From Cytobacillus stercorigallinarum (lineage in GTDB: Bacteria; Bacillota; Bacilli; Bacillales; Cytobacillaceae), in NCBI RefSeq assembly GCF_014836495.1, contig NZ_JACSQT010000001.1, positions 434,001 to 498,000 on the forward strand: a DNA stretch of 64,000 nt, read 5' to 3'. The notes under the pieces were generated by a model, which made no database searches, had not been told where the DNA came from, and worked only from the letters and a program-made list of their open reading frames with translations. Below, piece after piece: positions 9,497 through 18,947 of this stretch (positions within the stretch are counted from its first letter, which is position 1; every line of letters begins with the position of its first letter). Made by a program: the position numbers and the translations under genes.

Positions 9497-10636
9497 ATGA
9501 ATTTTGATCTTACATCTGAACAAAAGATGATTTTTAAAACAATTAAAGAGTTCGCGATGGAAGAAGTGGAACCTGGTGCATTAGAAAGAGATCGAACAAA
9601 AGAATTTCCATTAGAAGTGTTTAAGAAATTAGCAGACTTGGGTATGATGGGTTTACCTTTTTCGGAAGAATATGGTGGTGGTGGAGCCGATACAATAAGT
9701 TTTGCCATCGTTACTGAAGAATTAAGTAAAGCATGCGCCTCAACAGGTATAACGTATTCTGCCCATATATCGTTGGGCGGCGCACCTCTCTCATTATTTG
9801 GTACAGAAGAACAAAAACATAAATATTTAACACCTATTTGTACCGGTGAAAGCCTTGGGGCATTTGGTTTAACTGAACCGAATGCTGGCTCAGATGCTGG
9901 TGGGACAAGAACAACAGCAGTAGAAGAGAACGGGGAATATATTATCAATGGGAATAAGTGCTATATAACAAATGCTAGTTATGCAAAACATTTAGCTTTA
10001 ACAGCTATCACTAATATGAATGGTACGAATAAAGAAATCAGTGCCATTATTGTTCCTACCGATGTAAATGGGTTCACTGTATTGGATAATTATGAGAAGA
10101 TGGGACTCAATGCATCCAATACGACTGAATTGATATTAGAAGACGTGCGCGTGCCGACTGAGCACTTGCTCGGTAAAAAAGGTGAAGGATTTAAGCAATT
10201 TTTAATCACTCTTGACGGAGGAAGAATTGGCATCGGTGCCATGGCAGTAGGAATTGCTCAAGCAGCATATGAGAAGGCGCTAAAGTATGCTAAAGAGCGT
10301 GAACAATTTAGTAGAAAGTTATCCCATTTTCAAGCTATTCAATTTAAACTAGCTGATATGGCAATGAAAATTGAATTGGCGAGAAATATGGTTTATAAAG
10401 CAGCTTGGCTGAAAGATCAAGGAAAACCATTTTCCAAAGAGGCAGCAATGTGTAAATTATATGCATCTGAGATTTGTATGGAAATCGCTGATCAGGCCGT
10501 TCAAATTCATGGTGGTTATGGCTATATGAAAGAATATCATGTCGAAAGATATATGCGTGATGGGAAGTTAACAGAAATTGGAGAAGGAACTTCAGAAATA
10601 CAACGTATGGTTATTGCCAGACAGATTGGTTGTTAA
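9497..10636 (+). CDS. Acyl-CoA dehydrogenase
   Basis: FAD-dependent dehydrogenase of the ACAD family, oxidising acyl-CoA to trans-2-enoyl-CoA and passing electrons to ETF. The 379-residue protein shows the three usual domains: N-terminal helical, middle beta (FGLTEPNAGSDAGG) and C-terminal helical, with the catalytic glutamate in IGEGTSEIQR near residue 364. The substrate (short-chain or branched-chain) cannot be told. Start ATG 9497 follows AAGAAGGAGG. It stands alone between rpoD and cccA, with its own promoter and terminator, and no ETF or thiolase gene nearby. Confidence 0.93.
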   Translation: MNFDLTSEQKMIFKTIKEFAMEEVEPGALERDRTKEFPLEVFKKLADLGMMGLPFSEEYGGGGADTISFAIVTEELSKACASTGITYSAHISLGGAPLSLFGTEEQKHKYLTPICTGESLGAFGLTEPNAGSDAGGTRTTAVEENGEYIINGNKCYITNASYAKHLALTAITNMNGTNKEISAIIVPTDVNGFTVLDNYEKMGLNASNTTELILEDVRVPTEHLLGKKGEGFKQFLITLDGGRIGIGAMAVGIAQAAYEKALKYAKEREQFSRKLSHFQAIQFKLADMAMKIELARNMVYKAAWLKDQGKPFSKEAAMCKLYASEICMEIADQAVQIHGGYGYMKEYHVERYMRDGKLTEIGEGTSEIQRMVIARQIGC

Positions 10637-10739
10637 TTGGAGTATATTTTTTGTATGAATGGAAAATGCTATCTAAGAATAGTTAGAGTGCTTGGTCTTT
10701 TGAGACTTTACGTGTATAAAATGACCTTCATCAGTAATC

Positions 10740-10770
10740 AAAACTATTTTTTAGATAGTTTTTCTTTTTA
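10740..10770 (+). terminator. Possible terminator after acyl-CoA dehydrogenase
   Basis: AAAACTAT (10740-10747) and ATAGTTTT (10755-10762) pair perfectly around a 7-base loop and are followed by TCTTTTTA. The stem is AT-only, so it may be weak. The rest of the 361-base gap (10637-10997) shows no gene; the last part must hold the cccA promoter. Confidence 0.5.
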
Positions 10771-10997
10771 ATCAAACAAGTTATACATAAAATATTTTAA
10801 GGAATGAAAAGGGGTAAAATGGTAAAAAAATAAATGACAGGAAGTAAACTTTTTTGCCAGTTTATTAAAATAATTTTGAATTGCTGATAACAAATTCGTT
10901 TTAGGGCTTTTCCAATAGCGTTTTTTACAGTAAAATAGAGATTGTTTGTATATACTTACTTAAATTGTGAAGTTCTTACATAAGGGAGGTTTAAACA

Positions 10998-11351
10998 TTG
11001 AATCGTAATCCGTTAATACCGTTTGCTCTTATTGCTATCCTTGGGATTGGCGCAATGTTCCTTGTTTCATTTAAAGGATTAGGTGATCACAAAGAACTGA
11101 CAAGTGAAGGGGACGAGGAAGCAACAGAAGAGGTAGCAGCGTCACCAGAGGAAATTTACCAACAATCCTGTATTGGCTGTCATGGTGACCAATATCAAGG
11201 TGGTGTAGGACCCGCACTATCGGGTGTTGGCGAGAAGCTTTCAGAAGAAGAAATCGTTGATGTATTAACAAATGGTAAAGGTGCAATGCCAGGGGGACTT
11301 GTCTCTGGTAAAGAGCAAGAAATGGCTGAATGGTTAATGACTTTGGAATAA
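10998..11351 (+). CDS. cccA: Cytochrome c550, membrane-anchored
   Basis: Small c-type cytochrome of the respiratory chain on the outer face of the membrane. The 117-residue protein has one N-terminal membrane anchor (residues 8-25), an acidic linker, the heme-binding motif CIGCH (C58, C61, H62) and a probable axial methionine M97 in GAMPGGL. TTG 10998 is the start, 8 bases after AAGGGAGG. Its place close to rpoD and before trmK matches Bacillus cccA. Confidence 0.93.
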   Translation: MNRNPLIPFALIAILGIGAMFLVSFKGLGDHKELTSEGDEEATEEVAASPEEIYQQSCIGCHGDQYQGGVGPALSGVGEKLSEEEIVDVLTNGKGAMPGGLVSGKEQEMAEWLMTLE

Positions 11352-11357
11352 GCGAGT

Positions 11358-11390
11358 AAGTCCTTTGCATATGCAAGGGACTTTTTTTAT
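11358..11390 (+). terminator. Terminator after cccA
   Basis: AAGTCCTTTGCAT and ATGCAAGGGACTT form a 13-bp stem with one G-T pair, followed by seven Ts. Confidence 0.88.
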
Positions 11391-11432
11391 ACTATAATCA
11401 GAACTTAATACATAGAAGTGGTGGAAAAAAGA

Positions 11433-12137
11433 ATGAACACAAATCAATTATCTAATCGATTAAGAACAGTTGCTCAATATATCCCTAAAGGTTCGAAAAT
11501 AGCCGATATTGGCTCGGATCATGCTTACCTACCTTGTTATGCTGTTAAACAAGGAATTGCACAAGCTGCGATTGCTGGCGAGGTTGTTGAAGGACCGTTT
11601 CAATCAGCGTTAGCACAAGTAAAAGCAGACAAATTAGAAGACAAAATCTCCGTGAGAAAAGGAAATGGACTTTCGGTTTTAGCGGACGATGAAGTGGATG
11701 TAATCACAATTGCCGGTATGGGTGGGACACTGATTGCGTCCATTTTGGAAGAAGGTTCTAATCACTTAGGTGGTGTAAAACGATTAATTCTCCAACCTAA
11801 TATTAGTAGCATTTCTATTAGACTTTGGCTGCGTGAAAATGGCTGGGCATTAATAAATGAAGAAATAATCGAAGAAGATGGAAAAATTTATGAGATTTTA
11901 ATCGCTGAGAAAGGCGATATCAATCAAGGATACGGTGATTTGGAAGAGGGACTTTTGTTAGGGCCGTATTTACTGCAGGAAAAATCCGCAATCTTTATAA
12001 AAAAATGGAAACATGAACGAACGAATTGGGAGAGAATAATTAGGCAAATTCAGGCAGCAAAATCATCAAATGAAAATAATGACAAAATCGTTGCTTTACA
12101 GAAGAAAATAGCTATTGTTGGAGGGGTACTATCTTGA
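11433..12137 (+). CDS. trmK: tRNA (adenine-N1)-methyltransferase TrmK
   Basis: SAM-dependent enzyme making m1A at position 22 of tRNA. The 234-residue protein starts MNTNQLSNRLRTVAQYIPKG, with the SAM-binding motif ADIGSDHAYLPCY at residues 29-41 and ITIAGMGGTL near residue 95. I place the start at ATG 11433, as in the B. subtilis protein; two GTGs just upstream would extend it by five residues. It overlaps the next gene by 4 bases, the usual trmK-yqfO pair. Confidence 0.93.
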   Translation: MNTNQLSNRLRTVAQYIPKGSKIADIGSDHAYLPCYAVKQGIAQAAIAGEVVEGPFQSALAQVKADKLEDKISVRKGNGLSVLADDEVDVITIAGMGGTLIASILEEGSNHLGGVKRLILQPNISSISIRLWLRENGWALINEEIIEEDGKIYEILIAEKGDINQGYGDLEEGLLLGPYLLQEKSAIFIKKWKHERTNWERIIRQIQAAKSSNENNDKIVALQKKIAIVGGVLS

Positions 12138-13249
12138 AGAAAGCAAATGGACATGAAATCATTCAATTATTTGAACAGTTTTCACCAAAAGCGTATGCCA
12201 TGGAAGGAGATCCTATTGGATTACAAATCGGTAGCTTGAACCAAAAAGTAAGCAAAGTGATGGTAGCACTTGATGTGTTAGAAGAAGTGGTTGATGAAGC
12301 AATTGACGAGGGTGTTAACTTAATTATTGCTCATCATCCACCGATTTTCCGTCCTTTGAAGAAATTAGACAGTGATACACCTGCAGGAAGAATCTATACA
12401 AAATTAATTAAGCATGATATCGCAGTTTATGCAGCTCATACGAATTTGGATGTCGCTAATGGTGGCGTAAATGATTTGTTAGCGGCTGCACTTCAATTGA
12501 AGAATACAGAAGTACTTGTACCAACATATGAAATACCTTTAATGAAACTTGCTGTTTATGTACCTGAAGAGAACGAGGAAGCAGTAAAGCAAGCTTTAGG
12601 TAATGCTGGTGCAGGTGCATTAGGAGATTATAGTTATTGCAGTTTTTCAAGTGCAGGAAATGGACAATTTCTGCCAAGCAAGGAAGCTAATCCGCATATT
12701 GGACAATCGGGGACACTTGAAAAGGTGAAAGAAAATAAAATTGAAGTAATATTCCCATCTAATATAGAGAAGAAAGTGATCAAAGCAATGCTAGCGGTTC
12801 ATCCTTATGAAGAGGTGGCCTATGACCTTTATCCTTTAGCTAATCAAGGAGAAGTTCTTGGACTTGGTAGAATAGGTGATATTAAAGAAATGACCTTAGC
12901 ACAGTTTGCCGAGCATGTGAAATCGGTGTTGGATGTGCCTAGCGTGCGTGTTGTGGGAGATTTACAATCAATTGTAAAAAAAGTAGCCGTTCTTGGTGGA
13001 GATGGCAATAAATATTATGCAAAAGCGAAGATGAAAGGTGCAGACGTTTACGTTACGGGAGATATGTATTATCATGTTGCGCATGATGCGATGCAAGCAG
13101 GTTTAAATATTATTGACCCTGGTCATAACGTCGAAAAAGTGATGAAATCAGGTGTTGCAGAATATATGAAGAAAAAATGTACTGAAAAAGGGTTAGAGGT
13201 GGAGTTTATTGCTTCTAAAGTACATACAGACCCCTTTACATTTGTATAA
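12134..13249 (+). CDS. yqfO: Nif3-like dinuclear metal center hexameric protein
   Basis: NIF3/DUF34 family protein (371 residues) with a dinuclear metal site; the cellular reaction is not settled, and it has been annotated as GTP cyclohydrolase 1 type 2. The N-terminal half carries IIAHHPPIF and AAHTNLD, the C-terminal half DVYVTGDMYYHVAHDA and DPGHNVEK with metal-ligand histidines. The roughly 100-residue insert between them (about 125-235) resembles the PII/CutA-like domain of the long Firmicute form. TTG 12134 overlaps the trmK stop and has GGAGGGG upstream. Confidence 0.92.
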   Translation: MKKANGHEIIQLFEQFSPKAYAMEGDPIGLQIGSLNQKVSKVMVALDVLEEVVDEAIDEGVNLIIAHHPPIFRPLKKLDSDTPAGRIYTKLIKHDIAVYAAHTNLDVANGGVNDLLAAALQLKNTEVLVPTYEIPLMKLAVYVPEENEEAVKQALGNAGAGALGDYSYCSFSSAGNGQFLPSKEANPHIGQSGTLEKVKENKIEVIFPSNIEKKVIKAMLAVHPYEEVAYDLYPLANQGEVLGLGRIGDIKEMTLAQFAEHVKSVLDVPSVRVVGDLQSIVKKVAVLGGDGNKYYAKAKMKGADVYVTGDMYYHVAHDAMQAGLNIIDPGHNVEKVMKSGVAEYMKKKCTEKGLEVEFIASKVHTDPFTFV

Positions 13250-13263
13250 TTGAAGATAGAAGA

Positions 13264-13292
13264 AGCCATCTCAAGATTGAGATGGCTTTTTG
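13264..13292 (+). terminator. Terminator after yqfO, facing ispH
   Basis: AGCCATCTCAA and TTGAGATGGCT (11-bp perfect stem, 2-base centre) are followed by TTTTTG. It lies in the 44-base gap between the convergent yqfO and ispH genes. Confidence 0.85.
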
Positions 13293-13293
13293 C

Positions 13294-14250
13294 TTACTTT
13301 TGTACAACTTTTGGCTTTTTTATCTTTGGAAGAATTTTAGATAAAGGTACTTTCTTTTCTGTAAGCCAAGTTGATTCTTCTTTTGGATCATACTGTTCAA
13401 TAAAAGAAATCACTTCTTTTGTAATTGGCGTTGGTGTAGAGGCACCGGCTGTCACTGCAACCGTTTGAGCATCCTTAATCCAATCTAAATTAAGCTCGGA
13501 AATATCGCCAATACGATAGGCTTTCGTGCCAGCAATTTCTTCGGAAACTTGAGCAAGCCTGTTCGAGTTATTACTTTTCGGATCTCCAACAACAATAAGG
13601 ACATCTGCAGCTCCTGCTTGCTCTGCAACTGCTTCTTGGCGAACTTGAGTAGCAAGACAAATTTCTTTATGAAATTCTGCTTGAGGATATTTTTCTTTGA
13701 TTTCTTCCATAATATCGCCGACATCCCACTGGCTCATGGTTGTTTGGTTTGTAACGAGAATTTTTTCATTTGTTAGTGTTAACGCCAGAACATCGTCAAT
13801 CGTTTCAACTAAGTGAACAATATCAGGTGCAACCCCAACAGCTCCTTCAGGTTCAGGATGTCCCTTTTTACCAATATAAATAATTTGATAATTTTCATCT
13901 TTCTTCTGACGAATCAAATCATGCGTGCTACTCACATCCGGGCATGTGGCATCTAAAGTTACTAACCCTTTTGCTTTAGCTTTTTCTCTTATCTTAGGTG
14001 ATACACCATGTGCGGTAAAGATAACCGTCCCACTTTCGACTTGGTCTAAAATATCATCACGGTTTTTACCATCTAAAGTAATAATGCCTTCTTCTTCAAA
14101 TGCATCAGTCACGTGTTTGTTATGGACAATCATGCCAAGGATATAAATCGGCCTCGGTAAGGTTTTATCGAGTGATGCGTTTTTAGCAATCACCATTGCA
14201 TCTACTACACCATAGCAGTAGCCCCTTGGTGATATTTTGATGACGTTCAT
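13294..14250 (-). CDS. ispH: 4-hydroxy-3-methylbut-2-enyl diphosphate reductase
   Basis: Last enzyme of the MEP isoprenoid pathway, reducing HMBPP to IPP and DMAPP with an Fe-S cluster. The 318-residue protein has the three cluster cysteines C12 (RGYCYGV), C103 (DATCPDV) and C198 ([10 protein letters not shown]), and the conserved [12 protein letters not shown] block. The start (ATG at 14250 on the minus strand) follows AGGGAGGAT. It is single, convergent with yqfO. The same window carries ispG, the preceding step. Confidence 0.97.
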   Translation of the reverse strand: MNVIKISPRGYCYGVVDAMVIAKNASLDKTLPRPIYILGMIVHNKHVTDAFEEEGIITLDGKNRDDILDQVESGTVIFTAHGVSPKIREKAKAKGLVTLDATCPDVSSTHDLIRQKKDENYQIIYIGKKGHPEPEGAVGVAPDIVHLVETIDDVLALTLTNEKILVTNQTTMSQWDVGDIMEEIKEKYPQAEFHKEICLATQVRQEAVAEQAGAADVLIVVGDPKSNNSNRLAQVSEEIAGTKAYRIGDISELNLDWIKDAQTVAVTAGASTPTPITKEVISFIEQYDPKEESTWLTEKKVPLSKILPKIKKPKVVQK

Positions 14251-14503
14251 TGAATATCCTCCCTATATCTGAAACATATATTTTGTGTTATATAATTGTA
14301 AATAAAACAATGGATGAATGAAATGATCCATCTCTTCTAATCTATTATATAAGACATAAAGCAATAACACAAAAAGGAGAATTTATAGTTACGTAAGTGC
14401 GAATGAAAATAAGACATGAGGGTGATGGTAAAGATACCGCACGCATGTTGGTACTTAAACAATGTCTTCAATGCACATATTAAGGAAATGAGCGATTTAA
14501 GAT

Positions 14504-14531
14504 AAAATAAAAACTCGCCAACACGGCGAGC
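14504..14531 (-). terminator. Terminator after yqfQ
   Basis: On the minus strand, CTCGCC and GGCGAG pair around GTGTT and are followed by TTTTTATTTTATC. It lies 12 bases past the yqfQ stop. Confidence 0.8.
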
Positions 14532-14542
14532 GGTAAGCATGA

Positions 14543-15193
14543 TTAAACATACAGTTTCGGTATAGACTGACCACTAGCTTTTGTAGGGGGTTGTTGAATT
14601 GGCTCGTCTTCTAAAGACTCCACTGTGACTGATTTCTCTTTTTTAGTTTTCACTGCTGAGGGAGAAGGTTGACTATCCTTTATCGGAGATAGTGAGCTAG
14701 ATTCAATTTCTTCCTCTTTTTCTTCAGTTGTCGAATTCATATTCTTAAGGCCACGATAAAGCTTCCACATTGAAGGGATATTCTTGACCATCGGACCGTA
14801 CTGTTGAACCATTGGAGCGATTTGCCCTGCAGTATTTAAGAATTTCTGTGTATTCGTTAAAAAGCCGCTGATATTTGTCGGGTTAGTTAACGTTTGAAGA
14901 ATGCCTGCGCCGCCAGCGGCTCTAGATCCAGTTGCTGCATTAGTAGCAGTGTTTACAACTGCCTGACCACCAGAACCACCTCTTCCGCCAAGGATTTTAG
15001 ATAATAGACCCCCACTTCTTGGTGATCCGTTGTTTCTCATCCCACCACTATTTCTTGGTTGATTTGGTCCATATGGAGTCATATTGGGTGGAAACGGTGG
15101 TCTACCTGAAAAGTTTTGCATCATTTGTGGTGTTTGATGTGGTGGAGGAAAGCCTGGTCTTTGCCCCCGATTTGGTCCCATTCTTGGATACAT
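14543..15193 (-). CDS. yqfQ: YqfQ family protein (VrrA-like), Gly/Pro-rich
   Basis: Protein of unknown function, 216 residues. Residues 1-65 are rich in Pro, Gly, Asn and Arg (MYPRMGPNRGQRPGFPPP), followed by a Gly/Ala stretch with SGG and GGRGG, a conserved-looking segment near 100-155 (FLTNTQKFLNTAGQIAPMVQ, then YGPMVKNIPSMWKLYRGLK) and a charged tail. No signal peptide or membrane helix is clear. The ATG at 15193 has AAAGGAGG just upstream, so the in-frame TTG at 15211 is rejected. Related Bacillus proteins are called YqfQ or VrrA; a spore-surface role has been guessed, but I see no direct evidence. Confidence 0.8.
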   Translation of the reverse strand: MYPRMGPNRGQRPGFPPPHQTPQMMQNFSGRPPFPPNMTPYGPNQPRNSGGMRNNGSPRSGGLLSKILGGRGGSGGQAVVNTATNAATGSRAAGGAGILQTLTNPTNISGFLTNTQKFLNTAGQIAPMVQQYGPMVKNIPSMWKLYRGLKNMNSTTEEKEEEIESSSLSPIKDSQPSPSAVKTKKEKSVTVESLEDEPIQQPPTKASGQSIPKLYV

Positions 15194-15415
15194 CACATCT
15201 CCTCCTTTCAAAAAGGGGATTTTACTTTCATTGTATGCAAAAAGAAGAAATGGGTTTATCTTTCATAAAAGGATAGGGAGGAATAACAAGTATAACTGGT
15301 TATTTACCTGGAATTTTATTATAATAATATGATGGAGTAAATGTTTGCGATTTTAAGTGATGATGAGTGCAAGTACTTATGATCATTTCATCATGATAAT
15401 GAGGAGTTAAAAAAA

Positions 15416-16720
15416 ATGAATGAAACAAGATTTGAAAGGTATGAGTTTAAACCTTTTATTATAGAAGCAGTAAAGAAGTTAGGGTTTTATGAACCAACAG
15501 ATATACAAGAAAGATTAATACCGACTGTCTTAAGAGGAGAAAGTGCGATTGGTCAATCCCAGACAGGTACGGGTAAAACACATGCTTATATTCTGCCAAT
15601 GGTAGAAAAGATTGAAACAAACAAAAAAGGTGTACAAGCAATTATCACTGCACCAACAAGAGAGCTAGCCAACCAAATTTATCAAGAGGTTTTAAAAATC
15701 ACTAGTCATAGTGAAGAAGCTATCGCAGTTAAGCTCTTTATTGGAGGTACAGATAAACAAAGAACAATTGAAAAGCTTAAAACGCAGCCGCAAATAGTTG
15801 TTGGTACACCGGGAAGAATCAATGATTTAGTTAAAGAGCAGGCATTGTTGATTCATACAGCTTCATTGTTAGTGGTTGATGAGGCGGACTTAATGTTGGA
15901 TATGGGCTTTTTAGAAGATGTTGATCAAATTGCTTCACATATGCAAGAGAAATTACAAATGCTTGTGTTTTCAGCTACCATCCCAGAGAAGCTTAAACCA
16001 TTCCTGAAAAAATATATGGAAAACCCAAAATATGTTCATGTGGAGCCGAAGCAACCAACTGCAGCAAAGATCGAGCATCAACTATTACCTTCAAGACACC
16101 GCAACAAAGTAAATCTTGTGTTTGATGCTTTACAGTCTTTTAACCCGTATTTAGCCATCGTGTTTACGAATACGAAGAAAAAGGCAGACGAAGTCGCCGA
16201 TGGTTTAATGGCTAAAGGATTGAAAGTCGGAAGAATTCATGGTGATTTGAATCCACGAGAGCGAAAGAAAATGATGAAGCAAATTGTTGATCTCGAATTC
16301 CAATATATCGTAGCAACTGATTTAGCTGCTAGGGGTATTGATATTAAAGGAATTAGTCACGTAATTAACTATGAATTACCTTCAGACTTAGATTTTTATA
16401 TTCATCGTGTAGGTAGAACAGCAAGAGCAGGCACTTCAGGTATTGCCTTAACGATTTATGATCCAACAGATGAAGATGCATTAAATAAATTAGAGAAAAT
16501 GGGTGTTACTTTTACTCATATAGATTTTGTTAAAGGTAATTGGGTAACGCTCGACGATCGTAATAAAAGGAAAAAGAGACAACGTCAAACAGATGAGATT
16601 GATAAGAAAGCTAGTTCACTTGTACAAAAACCGAAAAAAGTGAAACCGGGATACAAGAGAAAGCGCAAATGGGAAATGGAAAAGATAAAGAAGAGAGAAA
16701 GAAGGATCAAAAGAAAATAA
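15416..16720 (+). CDS. cshB: DEAD-box RNA helicase CshB
   Basis: ATP-dependent RNA helicase implicated in cold adaptation and RNA turnover in Bacillus. The 434-residue protein has the Q motif, motif I SQTGTGKT, PTRELANQ, DEAD (VVDEADLMLDMG), SAT (FSATIPEKL), and motif VI HRVGRTARAG. The tail after residue 375 is very basic (many KK and RKR runs) and probably binds RNA. ATG 15416 follows GAGGAG. The next gene, nfo, starts 18 bases later, so they are likely co-transcribed. Confidence 0.93.
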   Translation: MNETRFERYEFKPFIIEAVKKLGFYEPTDIQERLIPTVLRGESAIGQSQTGTGKTHAYILPMVEKIETNKKGVQAIITAPTRELANQIYQEVLKITSHSEEAIAVKLFIGGTDKQRTIEKLKTQPQIVVGTPGRINDLVKEQALLIHTASLLVVDEADLMLDMGFLEDVDQIASHMQEKLQMLVFSATIPEKLKPFLKKYMENPKYVHVEPKQPTAAKIEHQLLPSRHRNKVNLVFDALQSFNPYLAIVFTNTKKKADEVADGLMAKGLKVGRIHGDLNPRERKKMMKQIVDLEFQYIVATDLAARGIDIKGISHVINYELPSDLDFYIHRVGRTARAGTSGIALTIYDPTDEDALNKLEKMGVTFTHIDFVKGNWVTLDDRNKRKKRQRQTDEIDKKASSLVQKPKKVKPGYKRKRKWEMEKIKKRERRIKRK

Positions 16721-16738
16721 AAGAGAGAGGGATAATAT

Positions 16739-17632
16739 ATGTTGAAAATTGGATCCCATGTTTCGATGAGCGGAAAAAAAATGTTACTAGCAGCCAGTGA
16801 AGAAGCAGCGTCTTACGGTGCGAATACATTTATGATTTACACAGGTGCTCCCCAAAACACGAGACGAAAGAAAATAGAAGATTTAAATATAGAAGCAGGC
16901 CTAGCACATATGAAGGAAAATGGCATAAGTGATATTGTTGTTCATGCCCCTTATATTATTAATATAGGGAATACAACAAACCCAGCTACTTTCGAGTTAG
17001 GTGTGAATTTTCTACGTTCTGAAATCGATCGTACAGAAGCGCTTGGGGCAAAACAAATTGTCTTGCATCCTGGTGCACATGTCGGCGCAGGGGCAGAAAC
17101 CGGTATTGCAAGAATCATTGAAGGCTTAAATGAAGTACTAAATGGCGATGAAAATGTGCAAATCGCGCTTGAAACAATGGCTGGAAAAGGGTCAGAATGT
17201 GGAAGGAATTTTGAAGAACTAGCGAAAATAATTGATGGTGTGACTCATAATGAACATTTATCTGTTTGTTTTGATACATGTCATACTCATGATGCTGGAT
17301 ATGATATTGTTAATGACTTTGATGGCGTATTAAATGACTTTGATAAAATCATTGGTATCGATCGATTAAAGGTGCTTCATATTAATGATAGTAAAAACAT
17401 TCAGGGAGCTAGAAAAGACCGTCATGAAAATATTGGGTTTGGTCATATCGGTTTTAAGGCCATAAACAATATTGTTCATCATCCACAACTTATGTCCATA
17501 CCGAAAATTTTAGAAACACCTTATGTTGGCGAGGACAAGAAAAATAAGAAACCACCCTATCAATTTGAAATAAATATGTTACGTAAAGAAGAATTTAATG
17601 AAAATCTATTAGAAGATATTTTAGCACAATAA
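16739..17632 (+). CDS. nfo: Deoxyribonuclease IV (endonuclease IV)
   Basis: Zn-dependent AP endonuclease (EndoIV family, TIM barrel) that cuts abasic sites in base-excision repair; important in spores and dormant cells. The 297 residues begin [14 protein letters not shown]; metal-ligand motifs include [44 protein letters not shown] and [23 protein letters not shown] 16739 follows GAGAGAGGG. Matches Bacillus yqfS in position. Confidence 0.96.
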   Translation: MLKIGSHVSMSGKKMLLAASEEAASYGANTFMIYTGAPQNTRRKKIEDLNIEAGLAHMKENGISDIVVHAPYIINIGNTTNPATFELGVNFLRSEIDRTEALGAKQIVLHPGAHVGAGAETGIARIIEGLNEVLNGDENVQIALETMAGKGSECGRNFEELAKIIDGVTHNEHLSVCFDTCHTHDAGYDIVNDFDGVLNDFDKIIGIDRLKVLHINDSKNIQGARKDRHENIGFGHIGFKAINNIVHHPQLMSIPKILETPYVGEDKKNKKPPYQFEINMLRKEEFNENLLEDILAQ

Positions 17633-17662
17633 AAAAGCATGGAGGAGGTATCCTCGATGCTT
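17630..17662 (-). terminator. Terminator between nfo and yqfT (minus-strand orientation)
   Basis: AAGCATGGAGGA and TCCTCGATGCTT form the stem. The T tract (TTTTTTATTG) is on the minus strand, so it best terminates yqfT; the same hairpin may also stop nfo transcripts. Confidence 0.7.
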
Positions 17663-17726
17663 CTTCTGTGCCCTTCCGATCGTCTGTAAAGCGCAGGTGC
17701 AGGTGTCAATCGTATTTGTAATAGAA

Positions 17727-17984
17727 TTAAGAATTAGTAAACATAAGAAATATTTGGTTGACTGACTTCGCGGTGTCTACACCTGCAATATTGGCAATTT
17801 CTTTGACAAGTTTCTTCCGCTCATTTTCATTAAAGATATTCACCTTTTTACCGCGAAGATATTGGGCGATTTGCTCCGCTTCTGAGCGGCTAACTGAGAT
17901 ATTAAATTGTTTTCCATACTTCAATAATTCATCTGCGGTAATGTGATTGACTTTGTGATTAATGATGTTCTCAAAGATTTTCAT
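17727..17984 (-). CDS. yqfT: DUF2624 family protein YqfT
   Basis: Small soluble protein of unknown function (85 residues), starting MKIFENIINHKVNHITADELL. The sequence KYGKQFNISVSRSEAEQI and the tail fit the DUF2624 family found in the same position in Bacillus. The start is ATG 17984 because GAGGAG at 17993-17998 leaves 8 bases to it; upstream ATG and GTG are too close to the SD. It points away from the znu genes. Confidence 0.82.
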   Translation of the reverse strand: MKIFENIINHKVNHITADELLKYGKQFNISVSRSEAEQIAQYLRGKKVNIFNENERKKLVKEIANIAGVDTAKSVNQIFLMFTNS

Positions 17985-18117
17985 GTGCATCACTCCTCAT
18001 TAAACTGTATGCACCTCTTGAGAATAATTTGCCTATTTTTCTACAAAAATTGATGAAACAAGCCTCTTTTCACGCCTTTACAAGCCTAGGAACTTCATGT
18101 ATACTACTCTTTGTACT

Positions 18118-18138
18118 AAATCGTAATGATTCTTAAAT
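18118..18138 (+). promoter_or_regulatory. Candidate Zur box upstream of znuC
   Basis: The left half AAATCGTAAT (18118-18127) is identical to the Bacillus Zur half-site; the central base is G, and the right half (18129-18138) begins with the expected ATT but then diverges. It lies 15 bases before znuC, and zur is the third gene of the unit, so zinc-dependent self-repression is likely. Confidence 0.6.
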
Positions 18139-18152
18139 CGAAGGTGAATAAG

Positions 18153-18947
18153 ATGGAAACACGGCAAGAGCCAGTGATAAAAATAGAGGATGTTTCCTTT
18201 AGATATGAAAAGAATAATGTATTAGAGCAGGTAAATTTAACCGTAAATGAAGGGGACTTCTTAGCTATTGTTGGTCCAAATGGTTCTGGAAAATCCACAC
18301 TTCTCAAGTTAATATTGAATTTATTAAAATTACAAAACGGGAAAATCACCCTTTTTGGTGAAGAAATGAATCAGTTTAAGGACAGGCAAAAAATTGGCTT
18401 TGTCTCGCAAAAGGCAAATTCATTTAATACAGGTTTTCCGGCAACAGTATTTGAAGTTGTTGCTAGTGGGTTAACAAAAAAACTTGGATTATTTAAATGG
18501 ATGAAAAAGGAAGATAAGCGTCATGTTATAGATGCTATAGATGCTGTTGGATTACGTGAATATGAAATGAGTAATGTGGGGGAATTATCTGGTGGTCAGC
18601 AACAACGGGTGTTTATTGCAAGGGCGCTAGTTAGTGAACCTAAATTACTTATATTAGATGAACCGACCGTTGGTGTAGATGCTCAACATGTGCAATCTTT
18701 TTATCATATGCTTGAAGATCTGAATAAAAACCGCGGCATTACGCTTTTACTTGTTACCCATGATATAGGGACGATTTCTGACCGAGTAACACATGTTGCA
18801 TGTATGAATAAAACACTTCATTTCCATGGGAAAACGGAGGAATTTGAGCGTCTTGATAAAGCTGAAATGTCGACATTTTATGGACATGATGTTCATATCT
18901 TATCCCATGATCATCACCACCATCATCATGAAGGGGTGAGAGGATGA
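18153..18947 (+). CDS. znuC: Zinc ABC transporter ATP-binding protein
   Basis: ATPase of a high-affinity zinc importer. The 264 residues include Walker A GPNGSGKST (residues 41-49), signature LSGGQQQR, Walker B LLILDEPT and the switch histidine in LLVTHD. The C-terminus ends in a histidine-rich tail DHHHHHHE that may bind zinc. I place the start at ATG 18153 behind AAGGTGA; the ATG at 18126 lies inside the Zur box. It overlaps znuB by 4 bases. No solute-binding znuA gene is next to it, so the binding protein must be coded elsewhere. Confidence 0.92.
   Translation: METRQEPVIKIEDVSFRYEKNNVLEQVNLTVNEGDFLAIVGPNGSGKSTLLKLILNLLKLQNGKITLFGEEMNQFKDRQKIGFVSQKANSFNTGFPATVFEVVASGLTKKLGLFKWMKKEDKRHVIDAIDAVGLREYEMSNVGELSGGQQQRVFIARALVSEPKLLILDEPTVGVDAQHVQSFYHMLEDLNKNRGITLLLVTHDIGTISDRVTHVACMNKTLHFHGKTEEFERLDKAEMSTFYGHDVHILSHDHHHHHHEGVRG

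Noticed and set aside
14403-14510. Small ORFs of 26-27 codons (for example MVKIPHACWYLNNVF from about 14423) with a GAGGGTG stretch.
   Set aside because: Too short, no homologue recognised, and located before the yqfQ terminator on the opposite strand.
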